Assembly: GCA_963921825.1 (NCBI GenBank)
Contig: OY997590.1
Span: forward strand, 43,665,039 to 43,729,038
DNA from: Erodium maritimum
Lineage: Eukaryota; Streptophyta; Magnoliopsida; Geraniales; Geraniaceae
Length of the DNA stretch: 64,000 nucleotides
Direction: 5' to 3'
The position numbers and the translations under genes are program-made. This document shows positions 32,290-43,500 of this stretch, in pieces. Under the pieces are notes generated by a model. That model saw only the letters and a list, made by a program, of their open reading frames with translations. It had not been told where the DNA came from and did not search any database. The stretch's first letter is position 1. Every line of letters starts with the position of its first letter.

Positions 32290-32680
32290 CGTTAAAGTAT
32301 TACAATTTTATTGAGGGAGTCAATTTGTTTCTGTATCTCCTCACATTGTGAGAAATATAAAGACAAAATTTTCCCATGATTGACCGACCTCTCCTTGATG
32401 AAGTCTGTCACGTTCTACAATTTTTCAATCTTTTCCGTGTATTTGTCGAATTTGGCGTCTAGAGTGCATACAAGCTTGGCCTTCTCACAACTTGTCTTGT
32501 CCATTTGGGTAAGGGAAGCTACTCAGTCTACGACACCCTTCCCCTTCCTCTTCGCAGCCTTGTTGCCAATTTGGTGTTCTGGTACACGCTGAGGGGAAAT
32601 TGGGGCACTTGGGCCCTCGATCGGATTGTAGGATCTCCCACCAGGTTGGCAGTCACCACCGAGAGCTATAACATTCTCAT
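32290..32680 (-). pseudogene. Remnant of Harbinger-associated accessory protein (C-terminal region)
   Basis: The minus-strand reading includes a P-x-x-x-H-Q-I-G-N-K-A-A-K-R-K-G-K-G stretch, the hallmark of plant Harbinger ORF1-type proteins often annotated as 'glutathione S-transferase T3-like' or NAM-associated. It is followed by a Lys/Glu-rich helical tail (D-K-x-x-E-K-I-E-K-L). These proteins help the transposase bind DNA or enter the nucleus. Upstream sequence is cut by element F at 32681, and stops interrupt the frame. Identification rests on one motif plus the helical tail. Confidence 0.5.
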
Positions 32681-35557
32681 TGACACTCCGAGAATTAACT
32701 CTCAGAATGGCACGGCAAGCGTACCGGTCGTCAAGTAGTATTCGGTGTTTAAGTCCGAGAAATTGTACCCAAGGGAGCAATTAGACAAGCAATTTAGTTA
32801 AGTAATTAGATGGTCAAGCTATTCTTATAACGATGATTGGTTTTGGTTTGTAAAATGTAATTTCATACAAGTCATGAGAAGCAATGTGAATGATCCGAAA
32901 ATAAGCACAAAGTCACAGGTGATTTGAATAACAGAGATAGAAGGCGATCTAGGACATTAACGGGGTTCGAATGTGATGAATGACTTAACAGGATTCGGTA
33001 TACATTTGCAACTAATACTATTCTAAAGGCAACGAGAATTCTCTCAATATAGTCCTAACCATCTCTCGATCGTATTAGGACCCTAACATACTCGGTCCGC
33101 CTAATTATCTCTAATCTAGGTGTAGAGCGGTATATAGCATTATATTCTATGAAAACCTCTAACTTTCGGGTTTTACTCCTATCGTTATTGCACTCGTGCC
33201 AATCTAACCATATTCTGGCTTAGATTAAAACCCGAGCTATCTAATTCCTTTTCCTCCTACTAACCTCATTTCTCAATTGTTGGTTAGAAAGATTTAATCA
33301 ATTATCACGTGATCAAGGCGACAAAGCAATACGAACAGAATTAGATAGTCAAAATCCTAATCCTAGTTTAACAAACGTATAACCGAACTAAGCTAAATCA
33401 ATTCAACACATCGTTCCCCTAGCCCTAGATCAATAGGTTTTTAGTTCATATCAATGGAATGTGAATATAAAATATGGAATGAAACAATGATAATAATATT
33501 AACTTTAAAAGTAATACAAATATTCAATCTTAATCCAAACTACAAAGAACCTTCGATGTAGTTATCGTGTCTTTCCTTTTATCTTCTCGAAAATCCTTCT
33601 CCAAGTCTCCAAGTGTGCTCCTTTCTCTCCCAAAAACATGTTCTACTCTTAATTTCGTGATCCCCCTTCTAAACATAACTTTTGACTTAAATAGGGTTGA
33701 AAAACGAGTCTGAAACGAAGTGGAAAAAGGCCCAGTCGCAGTGTCGCGGCCTGGGCCGCGGCCTGGTGGACGAGGCTTTAGCAGGTCAGAGAATCAGGAG
33801 GGCCTGGCTCGCGGTCTGGTGGGCGAGACCGCCGGGGCCTGGAGGGTGCTCTAGTGGGCGAGACCACCGTGGCCTAGAGGATGGTTAGGTGGGCGAGGCT
33901 TTAGCTGATTAGAGCAATCCGAGGGCCTGGAGGGTGGTTTGGTGGGCGAGGCTTTATCATTTTGAGTTTTGGTATTTTTGCTCCAATTCGGTCTCGAATG
34001 TCCCAATTCCTCTAGAGATTGATCAACTGCACAAACCAAGAGAAATACTCATCAAAGTTCACCATCCCGGGACTGAAAAGCTTAATAATGTGGGCTAAAA
34101 ACATCTCAAATAGTTGTATTTTACGTTCACATCAACACCCCACACTTGAGCTTTTCTCGCCCCGAGAAAACCAAACTACTTACAATAGTAAGATATGTCC
34201 CGGTTAAACCCCGAGGTTCACCTCGATAGGAGGAGTCGGGCCACTTTTATTCAAGCATGGTAAAATAAAGATGCAGCATGCAAAAAGGTTACGAAAAAAT
34301 GGTGATTACTGAGTTGAAGTGTGTTTGTCGATCATGAGAGCTTTCTCAGAATTACACACCACAAAATCGAGCAAAGTTCAAGAAAACACATAAACCGAAG
34401 AATGCAGATAAGCAAGCTGCTACTCACATTAAAGATCGACTCTCCTAACTAGCACCCCCTCGTTCACTTTACCAACGTGCTTCCTCTTTTCCCTAATACA
34501 CGGATCTTAGAGATTCATATGCTACTAGTTAATCCCATCTCCACTAATCGTGAGGAATCATGACAATCAAGAATAAAAAAGGACTTATATTCGGCTTGTA
34601 ATGTATGGCTAGGCAAAGGGCATGGAAATGATTTAAAACACGAAGCTCATAATATAAAACTTGTCAAACATGTTTCATCTCACACCCCTAACCACTTTTC
34701 ACACATCCCGCTTACTTTCACCACAAGTCTCTATCAAACCATTTCTTACACTCTTTTTGAGTCCATTTGTTGGGCTAATTATTTTTCCTTTTTTTTTTTG
34801 CCCCTTTTATTTCACCTTTTCGTTTCTCTTCTCTTGATTTTCGTTTTCTTTTTCTTACCCAATATATTTCTTGGGTACACTAGAGATCTCTATTTTCTTC
34901 ATCCCTTTTTTTTCACAAACCGAATGACACATTATCGTCAAGCACTTCATTTCCTTTTTAATCACTCGACTCACAAATAAATTCGCAATACCCCTCTCAT
35001 GAAGCACATAAGACAAGAAATATGGGTTCAAAAATAACATGAGGATGTACAAGAAATGACGGGCACATAGGTTTGTAAAGTAGGGTTAGAAACGAAAGGC
35101 CATAGGATCAAAATGGGTGACTAAGAAAATTATGTAAGGTTAGAGATTTGGCTCAAACGTTCCAAGGATGGCGTAAGATCATTTTCTCAATTTAACCATG
35201 TTCCTCATTCTATTTCGCCTCGAATTGGATACACAAGTAGTTATAGACTCAGCTTACAATGTAAAAGAATCAGAGGAAGCAATGACTAATCAAGTAAACA
35301 CTCAAAGTGCAACCAAAAGAGCGATCTTAATGCATGTGCTTACTCTACTTATTGATTCATGCTAGTCTTTGTATTAATTTGAACCGTGCATGAAGTTGAC
35401 ATGTGTAACACTTCAATCATCGAAGTCTTAAGATCATGCATTCTCTACTCAATCATAACACCAGAAAATATTTTTTTGATGTTTTTGATTTTTTTTTACA
35501 AAAACGATATGATGCATGAACCTAATGCAAATAAAGCGCAGAGCATAATGCAAAGCA
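32681..35557 (-). repeat. 3' LTR of element F (about 2877 bp)
   Basis: In + order it begins TGACACTCCGAG and ends GCAAAGCA, directly before the antisense purine tract CCCACCCCACAC. It includes a GC-rich stretch with repeated 'ggtgggcgaggctttag' (about 33740-33960) and a T-rich stretch at 34770-34915. It is colinear with 37284-39630 over 2.35 kb with scattered substitutions and small indels. Confidence 0.85.
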
Positions 35558-35580
35558 TCCCACCCCACACTTTAAACCTA
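35558..35580 (-). promoter_or_regulatory. Polypurine tract of element F
   Basis: On the minus strand this is a run of G and A (GTGTGGGGTGGGA) immediately upstream of the LTR, where plus-strand DNA synthesis would start. It fixes the LTR border at 35557. Confidence 0.75.
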
Positions 35581-35979
35581 AGCACTGTCCCCAGTGCGAC
35601 TCGAACATATATGTACACATGCACCCCACACTCGTCAGATAACATATATAACAACCACCATACAGTCCTAGATACATAAACTATCAGCACGGCAATTCGG
35701 GTGCTCAGCACCCACCACATAGTATCTAAGAGTAAGACAGCGAAAACATCAATATAAAGTAGGAGGGTAAGAGATATTGCCCATCGAAGGATCGCTGGGT
35801 GGCATGCATCTGACCCGGGGTGGTGATGCATGGATGAATAGAAAGCTCCTCGCCCGATCGAGCTCATGTGAGCTCGGCGCCTCGCATATGATCAATGTCT
35901 ATGCGCTCTCCAATCCATAGTTGGGGTGCCTCCCAACAAGCGCGTTTGTTTAACGGCGTTAGCTCGACTGGTAGGAGGC

Positions 35980-36717
35980 TCAATCAGGAGGCCTCCCGAA
36001 CGTCTCATACTTCCATTGCATCCTCCTCTTCAAGTATAGATAAAAAGGCGAGAGAAGGAACACAATGTAACATAAGAACCTTTTCCTTGAGTTTTGTAAG
36101 AGCTCCAAACTCAAGGCTAATTTCATCAAGCTTGCTTTAACTGAATAGTTGTTATCAAATTCATCTTGGCACAACTTGATAGGGACATGAATCCCAAGAA
36201 GCGGATGATGCTCATGACAACAAGGGTCAAGAGCATCTACCACAATAGAGTAACAACTCACAAACGGTTGATAGGGACTAGCAAATGTATCAGCAAATTC
36301 ATGCTTAATGTTAACAACTGTATGCTCAACATTCAATTTAAAAATCAATGGAACGGGTTGAACATATAGAGTTGATTTGCTAGAATCCAAAAATGAATCT
36401 CCCATACTAAAGGGAATTTCGACATCATACTCGATGTCTACCAAAATAAAATCAATGGAAGATTCAAATACAACCCCTCTCTTGAGAGCCTCTTCCATAG
36501 TACCCCTTGGGTATCTTATAGATTTGTCAGCCAACTCTATGGATACTATGGAAGGATTCAGCTTAGAAAGAGTTTGTGAACTATTGTCTACAATTATACA
36601 ATTATTGTTTACATATGTAGAATTCAAAGCATCAAAACTACATGGAGATGGAATAGATAGTGTACAAGAGGAGTAAGAACTTGGTACCTCACATTCCGCA
36701 CTTACCTCTAAACTCAT
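35980..36717 (-). pseudogene. Athila/Tat-like protease region
   Basis: A 245-residue open stretch. Residues about 58-75 read S-I-E-L-A-D-K-S-I-R-Y-P-R-G, followed by D-F-I-L-V-D-I-E-Y-D-V-E-I-P. These match the second half of Athila/Tat proteases (L-A-D-R-S-x-x-Y-P-R-G and D-F-x-V-L-D-M-E-x-D-x-x-x-P-x-I-L-G-R-P-F-L). The N-terminal catalytic D-x-G-A half is not present. The ATG is probably fortuitous. The rest is leucine-rich and of unclear origin. It lies next to the gag piece, so the junction is a deletion. Confidence 0.7.
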
Positions 36718-36738
36718 GGTTGGATAATGAGTTTCTTG

Positions 36739-37098
36739 TTATGCTGTATTACCTAAGTGCTCAGAATGATCTTCCTCAATGTGAATTGCTTGATCGTGTA
36801 GAGCTCTCTCATTCACCACTTGTATAAGAGGATTTATTTGAATCATTGCATTGGCTATTTGACCCAATTGAATTTCCAACTTCTGGAATCGGGAATCATT
36901 GTTCCGGTTCACTGTCTGCTGCTCCTGCACATATGCCTTGTGCAGCTCAATCACCTCCTTTTTATCCTCCTTCATCTGTGCCATCATGGTTAGCATCATC
37001 TGCTCCAGTTTGGAGGAAGACTCTTGTGGTTCAACTTGATAACCTTGATCAAAAGTGGAAGGCTCCTCCCAATATTGACAATATGCATTTGAATTCAA
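36739..37098 (-). pseudogene. Athila/Tat-like Gag C-terminal region
   Basis: A 119-residue minus-strand frame. It contains L-E-Q-M-M-L-T-M-M-A-Q-M-K, then F-Q-K-L-E-I-Q-L-G-Q-I-A-N-A, the coiled-coil-like segment (usually L-E-x-Q-x-G-Q-L-A) found in Athila/Tat Gag. It has no capsid core or zinc finger. In Gag this segment is thought to help particle assembly. It sits about 160 bp inside the primer site, much closer than in a full element, which shows a 5' gag deletion. Confidence 0.7.
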
Positions 37099-37257
37099 GT
37101 ACTCACAATTATAGTTAGAATGATCAAAAGCTCCGCAACAATCACAATACCAATTCTACATAAAAGTTATAATGTGATGAATCAACTAAACAAATATATA
37201 CAAAAAAATTGAAATAGTTTTCACACGAATTATAAACGTATCAGAGTTTCCTTAGTT

Positions 37258-37283
37258 ACTCCCCGGCAATGGCGCAATTAACT
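37258..37283 (-). promoter_or_regulatory. Primer-binding site of element F
   Basis: The minus strand reads TTGCGCCATTGCCGGGG a few bases inside the LTR end, close to the TGGCGCCGTTGCCGGGG-type site of Athila/Tat elements (tRNA-Asp type), with two changes. This is the strongest single marker for the family assignment. Confidence 0.85.
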
Positions 37284-39630
37284 TGACACTCCGAGAATTA
37301 ACTCTCAGAATGGCACGGCAAGCGTACCGGTCGTCAAGTAGTATTCGGTGTTTAAGTCCGAGATATCGTACCCAAGGGAGCAATTAGACAAGCACTTTAG
37401 TTAACTAATTCGATGGTCAAGCTATTCTTATAACGATGATTGGTTTTGGTTTGTAAAATGTAATTTAATACAAGTAATGAGAAGCAATGTGAATGATCCG
37501 AAAATAAGCACAAAGCCACAGGTGATTTGAATAATAGAGATAGAAGGCGGTTAGGACATTAACGGGGTTCGAATGTGATGAATGACTTAACGAGATTCGG
37601 CATACATTTGCAACTAATACTATTCTAAAGGCGACGAGAATTCTATCAATATAGTCCTAACCATCTCTCGATCGTATTAGGACCCTAACATACTCGGTCC
37701 ACCTAATTATCTCTAATCTAGGTGTAGAGCGGTATATAGCATTATATTCTATGAAAACCTCTAACTTTCGGGTTTTACTCCAATCGTTATTGCACTCGTG
37801 TCAGTCTAACCATATTCTGGCTTAGATTAAAACCCGAGCTATCTAATTCCTTTTCCTCCTACTAACCTCATTTCTCAATTGTTGGTTAGCAAGATTTAAT
37901 CAATTATCACGTGATCAAGGCGACAAAGCAATACGAACAGAATTAGATAGTCAAAATCCTAATACTAGTTTAACAAACGTATAACCGAACCAAGCTAAAT
38001 CAATTCAACACATTGTTCCTCTAGCCCTAGATCAATAGGTTTTTAGTTCATATCAATGGAATGAGAACATAAAATATGGATTGAAACAATGATAATCATA
38101 TTAACTTTAAAAATAATACAAATATTCAATCTTAATCCAAACTACAAAGAACCTTCGATGTAGTTATCGTGTCTCTCCTTTGATCTTCTCTAAAATCCTT
38201 CTCCAAGTCTCCAAGTGTGCTCCTTTCTCTCCCAAAAACGTGTTCTACTCTTAATTTCGTGATCCCCCTTTTAAACATAAATTTTGACTTAAATAGGGTT
38301 GAAAAAACGAGTATGAAACGAAGTGGAAAAAAGGCCCAGTCGCAGTGTCGAGGCCTGGTGGGCGAGGCTTTAGCAGGTCAGAGAATCAGGAGGGCCTTGC
38401 TCGCGGTCTGGTGGGCGAGACCGCCGGGGCCTGGAGGGTGCTCTGGTGGGCGAGACCACCGTGGCCTAGAGGATGGTTAGGTGGGCGAGGCTTTAGGAGA
38501 TTAGAGCAATCCGAGGGCCTGGAGGGTGGTTTGGTGGGCGAGGCTTTATCATTTTGAGTTTTGGTATTTTTGCTCCAATTCCGTCCCGAATGTCCCAATT
38601 CCTCTAGAGATTGATCAACTGCACAAACCAAGAGAAATACTCATCAAAGTTCACCATCCCGGGACTGAAAAGCTTAAGAATGTGGGCTAAAAACATCTCA
38701 AATAGATATATTTTACGTTCACATCAACACTCCACACTTAAGCTTTTCTCGCCCCGAGAAAACCAAACTACTTAAAACAGTAAGATATGTCCCGGTTAAA
38801 CCCCGAGGTTCACCTCGATAGGAGGAGTCGGGCCTCCTTTATTCAAGCATGGTAAAATAAAGATGTAGCATGCAAAAAGGTTACGAAAAAATGGTGATTA
38901 CTGAGTTGAAGTGTGCTTGTCGATCATAAGAGCTTTCTCAGAATTACACACCACAAAATCGAGCAAAGTTCAAGAAAACACATAAACCGAAGAATGCAGA
39001 TAAGCAAGCTGCTACTCACATTAAAGATCGACTCTCCTAACTAGCACCCCCTCGTTCACTTTACCAACGTGCTTCCTTTTTTCCCTAATACGGATCTTAG
39101 AGATTCATATGCTACTAGTTAATCCCATCTCCACTAATCGTGAGGAATAATGGCTATCAAGAATCAAAAAGGACTTATATTCGGCTTGTAATGTATGGCT
39201 AGGCAAAGGGCATGGAAATGATTTAAAACACGAAGCTCATAGTATAAAACTTGTCAAACATGCTTCATCTCACACCACTAACCACTTTTCACACATCCCG
39301 CTTACTTTCACCACAAGTCTCTATCAAACCATTTCTTACACTCTTTTTGAATCCAATTGTTGGGCTAATTATTTTTCCTTTTTTTTGCCCCTTTTATTTC
39401 ACCTTTTCGTTTCTCTTCTCTTGATTTTCTTTTTCTTTTTCTTACCCAATATATTTCTTGGGTACACTAGAGATCTCTATTTTCTTCATCCCTTTTTTTT
39501 CGCAAACCGAATGACACATTATCGTCAAGAACTTCATTTCCTTTTTAATCACTCAACTCACAAAGAAATTCGCAATACCCCTCTCATGAAGCACATAAGA
39601 CAAGAAATATGTGTTCAAAAATAACATGAG
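37284..39630 (-). repeat. Truncated 5' LTR of element F
   Basis: Colinear with 32681-35043 at a 4603-bp offset, with small indels (for example the T-run near 39385 is shorter). It ends abruptly after 'aaaataacatgag'; the following bases do not continue the LTR. Confidence 0.85.
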
Positions 39631-40090
39631 AGAAAGGGGTTTAATTGACCACCTTTTTCTGAATAAGTGGATTATTTAAGAGTGAAAGTTGAGAGAATAT
39701 TAAGAGAAGTTTTTTGAGTTGGATGAACGTGAGAAGGGGTATTTATGGGTGGAGAAAAAATGTTTTTTTTTGTATTGAATTTAATTAAAAATAAATAAAT
39801 AAATTGTTGCTGACTTCGAACCGCTTCCAACGGTCCGAAATTTTTTTGTCTCGCCACACCACGTGTCGCGTGGTAATTGGCTAGTCACGAACCCACACAC
39901 CGCTCACTATGAACCACAATAGTGATTCGCAGTTCGAACCACGACTCGTGAGATTATGGTTCGTGGTTCGCGAATCACGCACGCCACAGCTTGCGATTCA
40001 CGAACCGCGAACTACATTCTCGCGAATCGCGTACCGTGGTTCGGTGTGTGGGTTAGCACGACATAGATGCTCTCACTATACATGCTCTTA
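39631..40090. repeat. Inverted-repeat segment ending like a Harbinger terminus
   Basis: An inverted repeat pairs AACCCACACACCG (about 39890) with CGGTGTGTGGGTT (about 40040) and continues inwards through repeated 'gaatcgcga/tcgcgattc' motifs. The right edge CATGCTC|TTA resembles the end of the element at 47173-48070. No left terminus is visible; it may have been lost when F was truncated. Confidence 0.5.
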
Positions 40091-40540
40091 GGATAGTTGG
40101 TACCACAACTCAACCATGTCAAATCCTTGATTCATCATTACCGAGCCACTAGCTTATCCATTCTGCCACAATTTATAATCCATATGCACATCAGCTGTGC
40201 GCCAATAATTCATCATCGATGAAATTCCTCAGAAAATCAAGTGACTAACCCATTTAAGACAGTTGGGTGCTTTAAATGAGAAAGTAATACTTTCAATTCA
40301 CACAGTACGGGACGCCGCTTCATTCAATGATTTATAGTGCAACTCAAAGATAATATATAGAAACTGCAAATGTCGTTCATGATGTCACATACAAGGTCAG
40401 AAAAGTTGATAAACTGAAAAAACCTTTCTAGTTAGCATGGTGATAGAATTACATTAAGCAAGCCGAAAGGAAAAACCTTTAAGTTAAAGCAAGCAAATTT
40501 GCATCTTACAGATTTTCTTGCTAACCAACACTACCACAGA

Positions 40541-43500
40541 TCAATGTTTTCTCTTTCTCTTAGAACTTTTTGTAACGACCTCCGGGCCATATTTTGGTTT
40601 TGAAGTTGATAACTTAGCCCCAATGGTAGCGCTCCACAAAGCCCTTTCCACATCCGAAGGTGAGAAGGAGTCCCCTTCTGAACTTAAGTCCTGCAATGGT
40701 TTTCAAACACATGCTTCAGGCAACAACCATTGCTTAAAATCTGAAACCTTCAAAATTCAAGTGTCAAACTTACACCAACACAAAAGCTTAAGCTATAACT
40801 AATACATCAAGGGGTAGCTAAATTGACATTCTTTTAATGCAGGACCATTTAGGTTTTCAGTTGGAGCATAATTAACATGGTATCAGAGTTCCGGATAGTA
40901 TTGTGACAGTGACCAGTTGGTGCTTCCTTCATGTTCATTATATTTTTGATCCATGTGCTGAGGTCTTTTGTGTTCTTCCATACGTGAGGAGGTGTTAAAA
41001 GTACCTCCCATTGAAAGAATACATATATATAGTGACCCCTTTATATGATAGTAGTTACCTCTACCTAACGTCTTACACTTCTGAGTTTAAGCGGGTTTAA
41101 CAAATCAAGTAAACAACAATGTGACAGGAAGCAATCTAATTGTACAAGTAAAATGGTTCACATCAATTGCACAGTTCTGACTATTAAGGAATGATCAAGA
41201 CAATGAACTAGAGTAATTTATAGCAAGATGCTCTCTAGCATGACAGACTTCCATTATTTAGACATAGATACTAACATGAAAATTAGGCACCACCATGGGA
41301 GTACTTAGGCTGTCATGTTTAAATAGTTTAGGGTAGTAATAATGGAATCTTAAAGTTTTAGGGTAGTGAGATCGAATTACCCCTAAAAATAAATAAAATA
41401 ATATATTGTAAGTTTGGCCGTGCCGAGGAAGGGTCCAGCAGCGGCTAACAGAAGGTCGGGCCTTTGAGAGGTGATCCTCAGCTGGGAAGAGGTCATGCCG
41501 CCTCCGTACGTAAGTTTGCTGCTCTGGGCTTCCTTTCCGATCACAAAGTTTTCGTGTACAATCTCCCAGAGGGGACGACTTCTTAAGGATTGAAAGCGAT
41601 TTGTAATTCGGTGGCTGAGGGTACTCACGTTCAAATTCCAGTGAACCCAAATAGGAGTGGTAAGTTCTTCGGATTTGTCTCTTTTTGGCTTGGGTTGATC
41701 TTGAACAGGTTGTGAGAGGAGTTAATGGGTCTTTTTTTCGATCCCATAAACTTTTTGTAGCGCAAGCTTGGGAACAAAGGCCTACTATGAATCTATGCTA
41801 TGAATCTACGGGAGCAGATTAATAAGAAAAGGGAGGAGCATGCTCGGGGTGCATCAGGAAGGAAGCCCCTGGTTTTATGGGTGGATGTTGATCGGGCATT
41901 AGTGCTCGATGAGGGTTGATTGGGGGTGCTTCGAGAGAACGTTTCAGCGTCTGACCTGCAGGCTGAATTTGTTCGCCAAGGTGAAACACACTTACAAATT
42001 ATAGATTTAGGGAGCAGAGTAGTCTGGGTTCTCTGTTTGGACAAATTGTTTGAGGAGCGAATGATCCTTACGAAATGGGCTTGGCTTTCGCAATAGATCG
42101 TCATGGGACTTGATAAGGAGGATTTGCTTCGAAAATGAGGTTTGTTTAATTGGGTCAAGTTTGTTAGAGTACCTTTCCATGGATGTCGTCGTGGGAATTT
42201 GGAGATCGTAGCTGCTAGCTTGGGTACGGTTGTCATGGTCCTTACACTGTCGTTACATGGTAGGAGCTTGGCGAATCTATGGTGTTGATCCACATGGAGC
42301 CATGTGTAAAATTGCAGACTTTAAAGTAGAATTGGACGATGAGATTTTTTTATACTACTACCTTTGATTGTTGATGATGCGTTTGTGCCACGCTTATATG
42401 CTAAAAGATGGTCAAGGTGGGGCAAGGACAGTGAGTCGAATGGGAGTGGGACAGAAGAAGAAGGATATTATGAGTCCGAGAAGGACAGTCATACTGCCCT
42501 GCATCCTGACTCTGATCTTAAGGGTGACGATGTTGTATCGACGACTTTGTCCTCGCCGTCAACATGTCCTGACAATTCGCATCCTTCAAAGGCAGTTTTA
42601 AACGATTCTGAGAGGTCTTTTTCAAGAAACATGACTCCTAGTTTCCAAGCCCTTAATAGAGAGTGACTCCTATGTCTACTGGAAGAATAGGATTATGCTC
42701 GGGTCAGGCACATACAAATATGGTTGTTCCAGACACTAAGTCCCTGTTAATATCATGTGATTCGGAAAGGACGTGTCGAGCAAAAAAAAATTCCGCAAGA
42801 AGAAGCATGTGGTTAAAGGAAAGAAAATATGCGGGAATTCGAGATCCTTATCGGATAAGATATTGACGGATGATGTTTATGGCCCTGTCCTAATAGAGAT
42901 CTGAGCAAACATCAGGTAGCTACCAAGGCTTGGACTTAGTAAAATGGGATTTAAATCCAGACTACTGGTGAACAGTTCAGAAAGTAGCTCGACATGCTAG
43001 ACGCATAATTGTCCCCCCTCGCTCTGGATGATGTTTCTAATTCGGAAATTATTACGGATGTTCCGTGAATAACTGAGGAGGTGTCCCTCAAAGGTTGATA
43101 GAGGCCTATGTTGAGGGTCTGCGTGTGATTGTTTTGGGGCTTCTGGTCGTCATCGTTCTTCTCTCGAGGGTGGTGCTAGTAGTCCGTAGAAGCTTAAGGA
43201 GTTGTTCTTGTTTGGGTCGGTTAAGGCTTGTACGCATGTATCTCTTTCTGTTTTGTTTTTTGCGTTTTTCGCTGTTATGTGGTTTGTTTTCGTCTCATTG
43301 TTTGGACCTTATAATATTCTTGGTTTTGGGAGCAAAGTATTATAAAACTTCTCTAATAAAAAAATAATAATATATCAGATAAAAATAAACAAAATACTAA
43401 ATGATAAATCCCTGATCCATCTGCAGCTTCTTTGATCTTCCTCTCGCTTCTTCTGGACTCCTCTCCAGCTTCTCATCAAACTAAAATGGGACCAGCTCCG

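Larger units (their letters stand above)
32681..39630 (-). mobile_element. Athila/Tat-like element F, pol-less, 5' LTR truncated
   Basis: Minus-strand Ty3/gypsy element: 3' LTR 32681-35557, purine tract 35558-35580, protease and gag pieces, primer site about 37258-37277, and 5' LTR from 37284 that stops at 39630. That stop corresponds to position 35043 of the 3' LTR, so about 510 bp of the 5' LTR are missing. The interior is only about 1.7 kb and has no RT, RNase H or integrase. Assignment rests on the primer site and on Gag and protease features. The left flank reads ..TTCTCAT; no matching duplication is visible because of the truncation. Confidence 0.85.

Noticed and set aside
40518-40802. 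94-residue plus-strand protein
   Set aside because: It is the shadow of the last exon of the HhH gene, whose minus-strand reading has a conserved tail and correct splice border.
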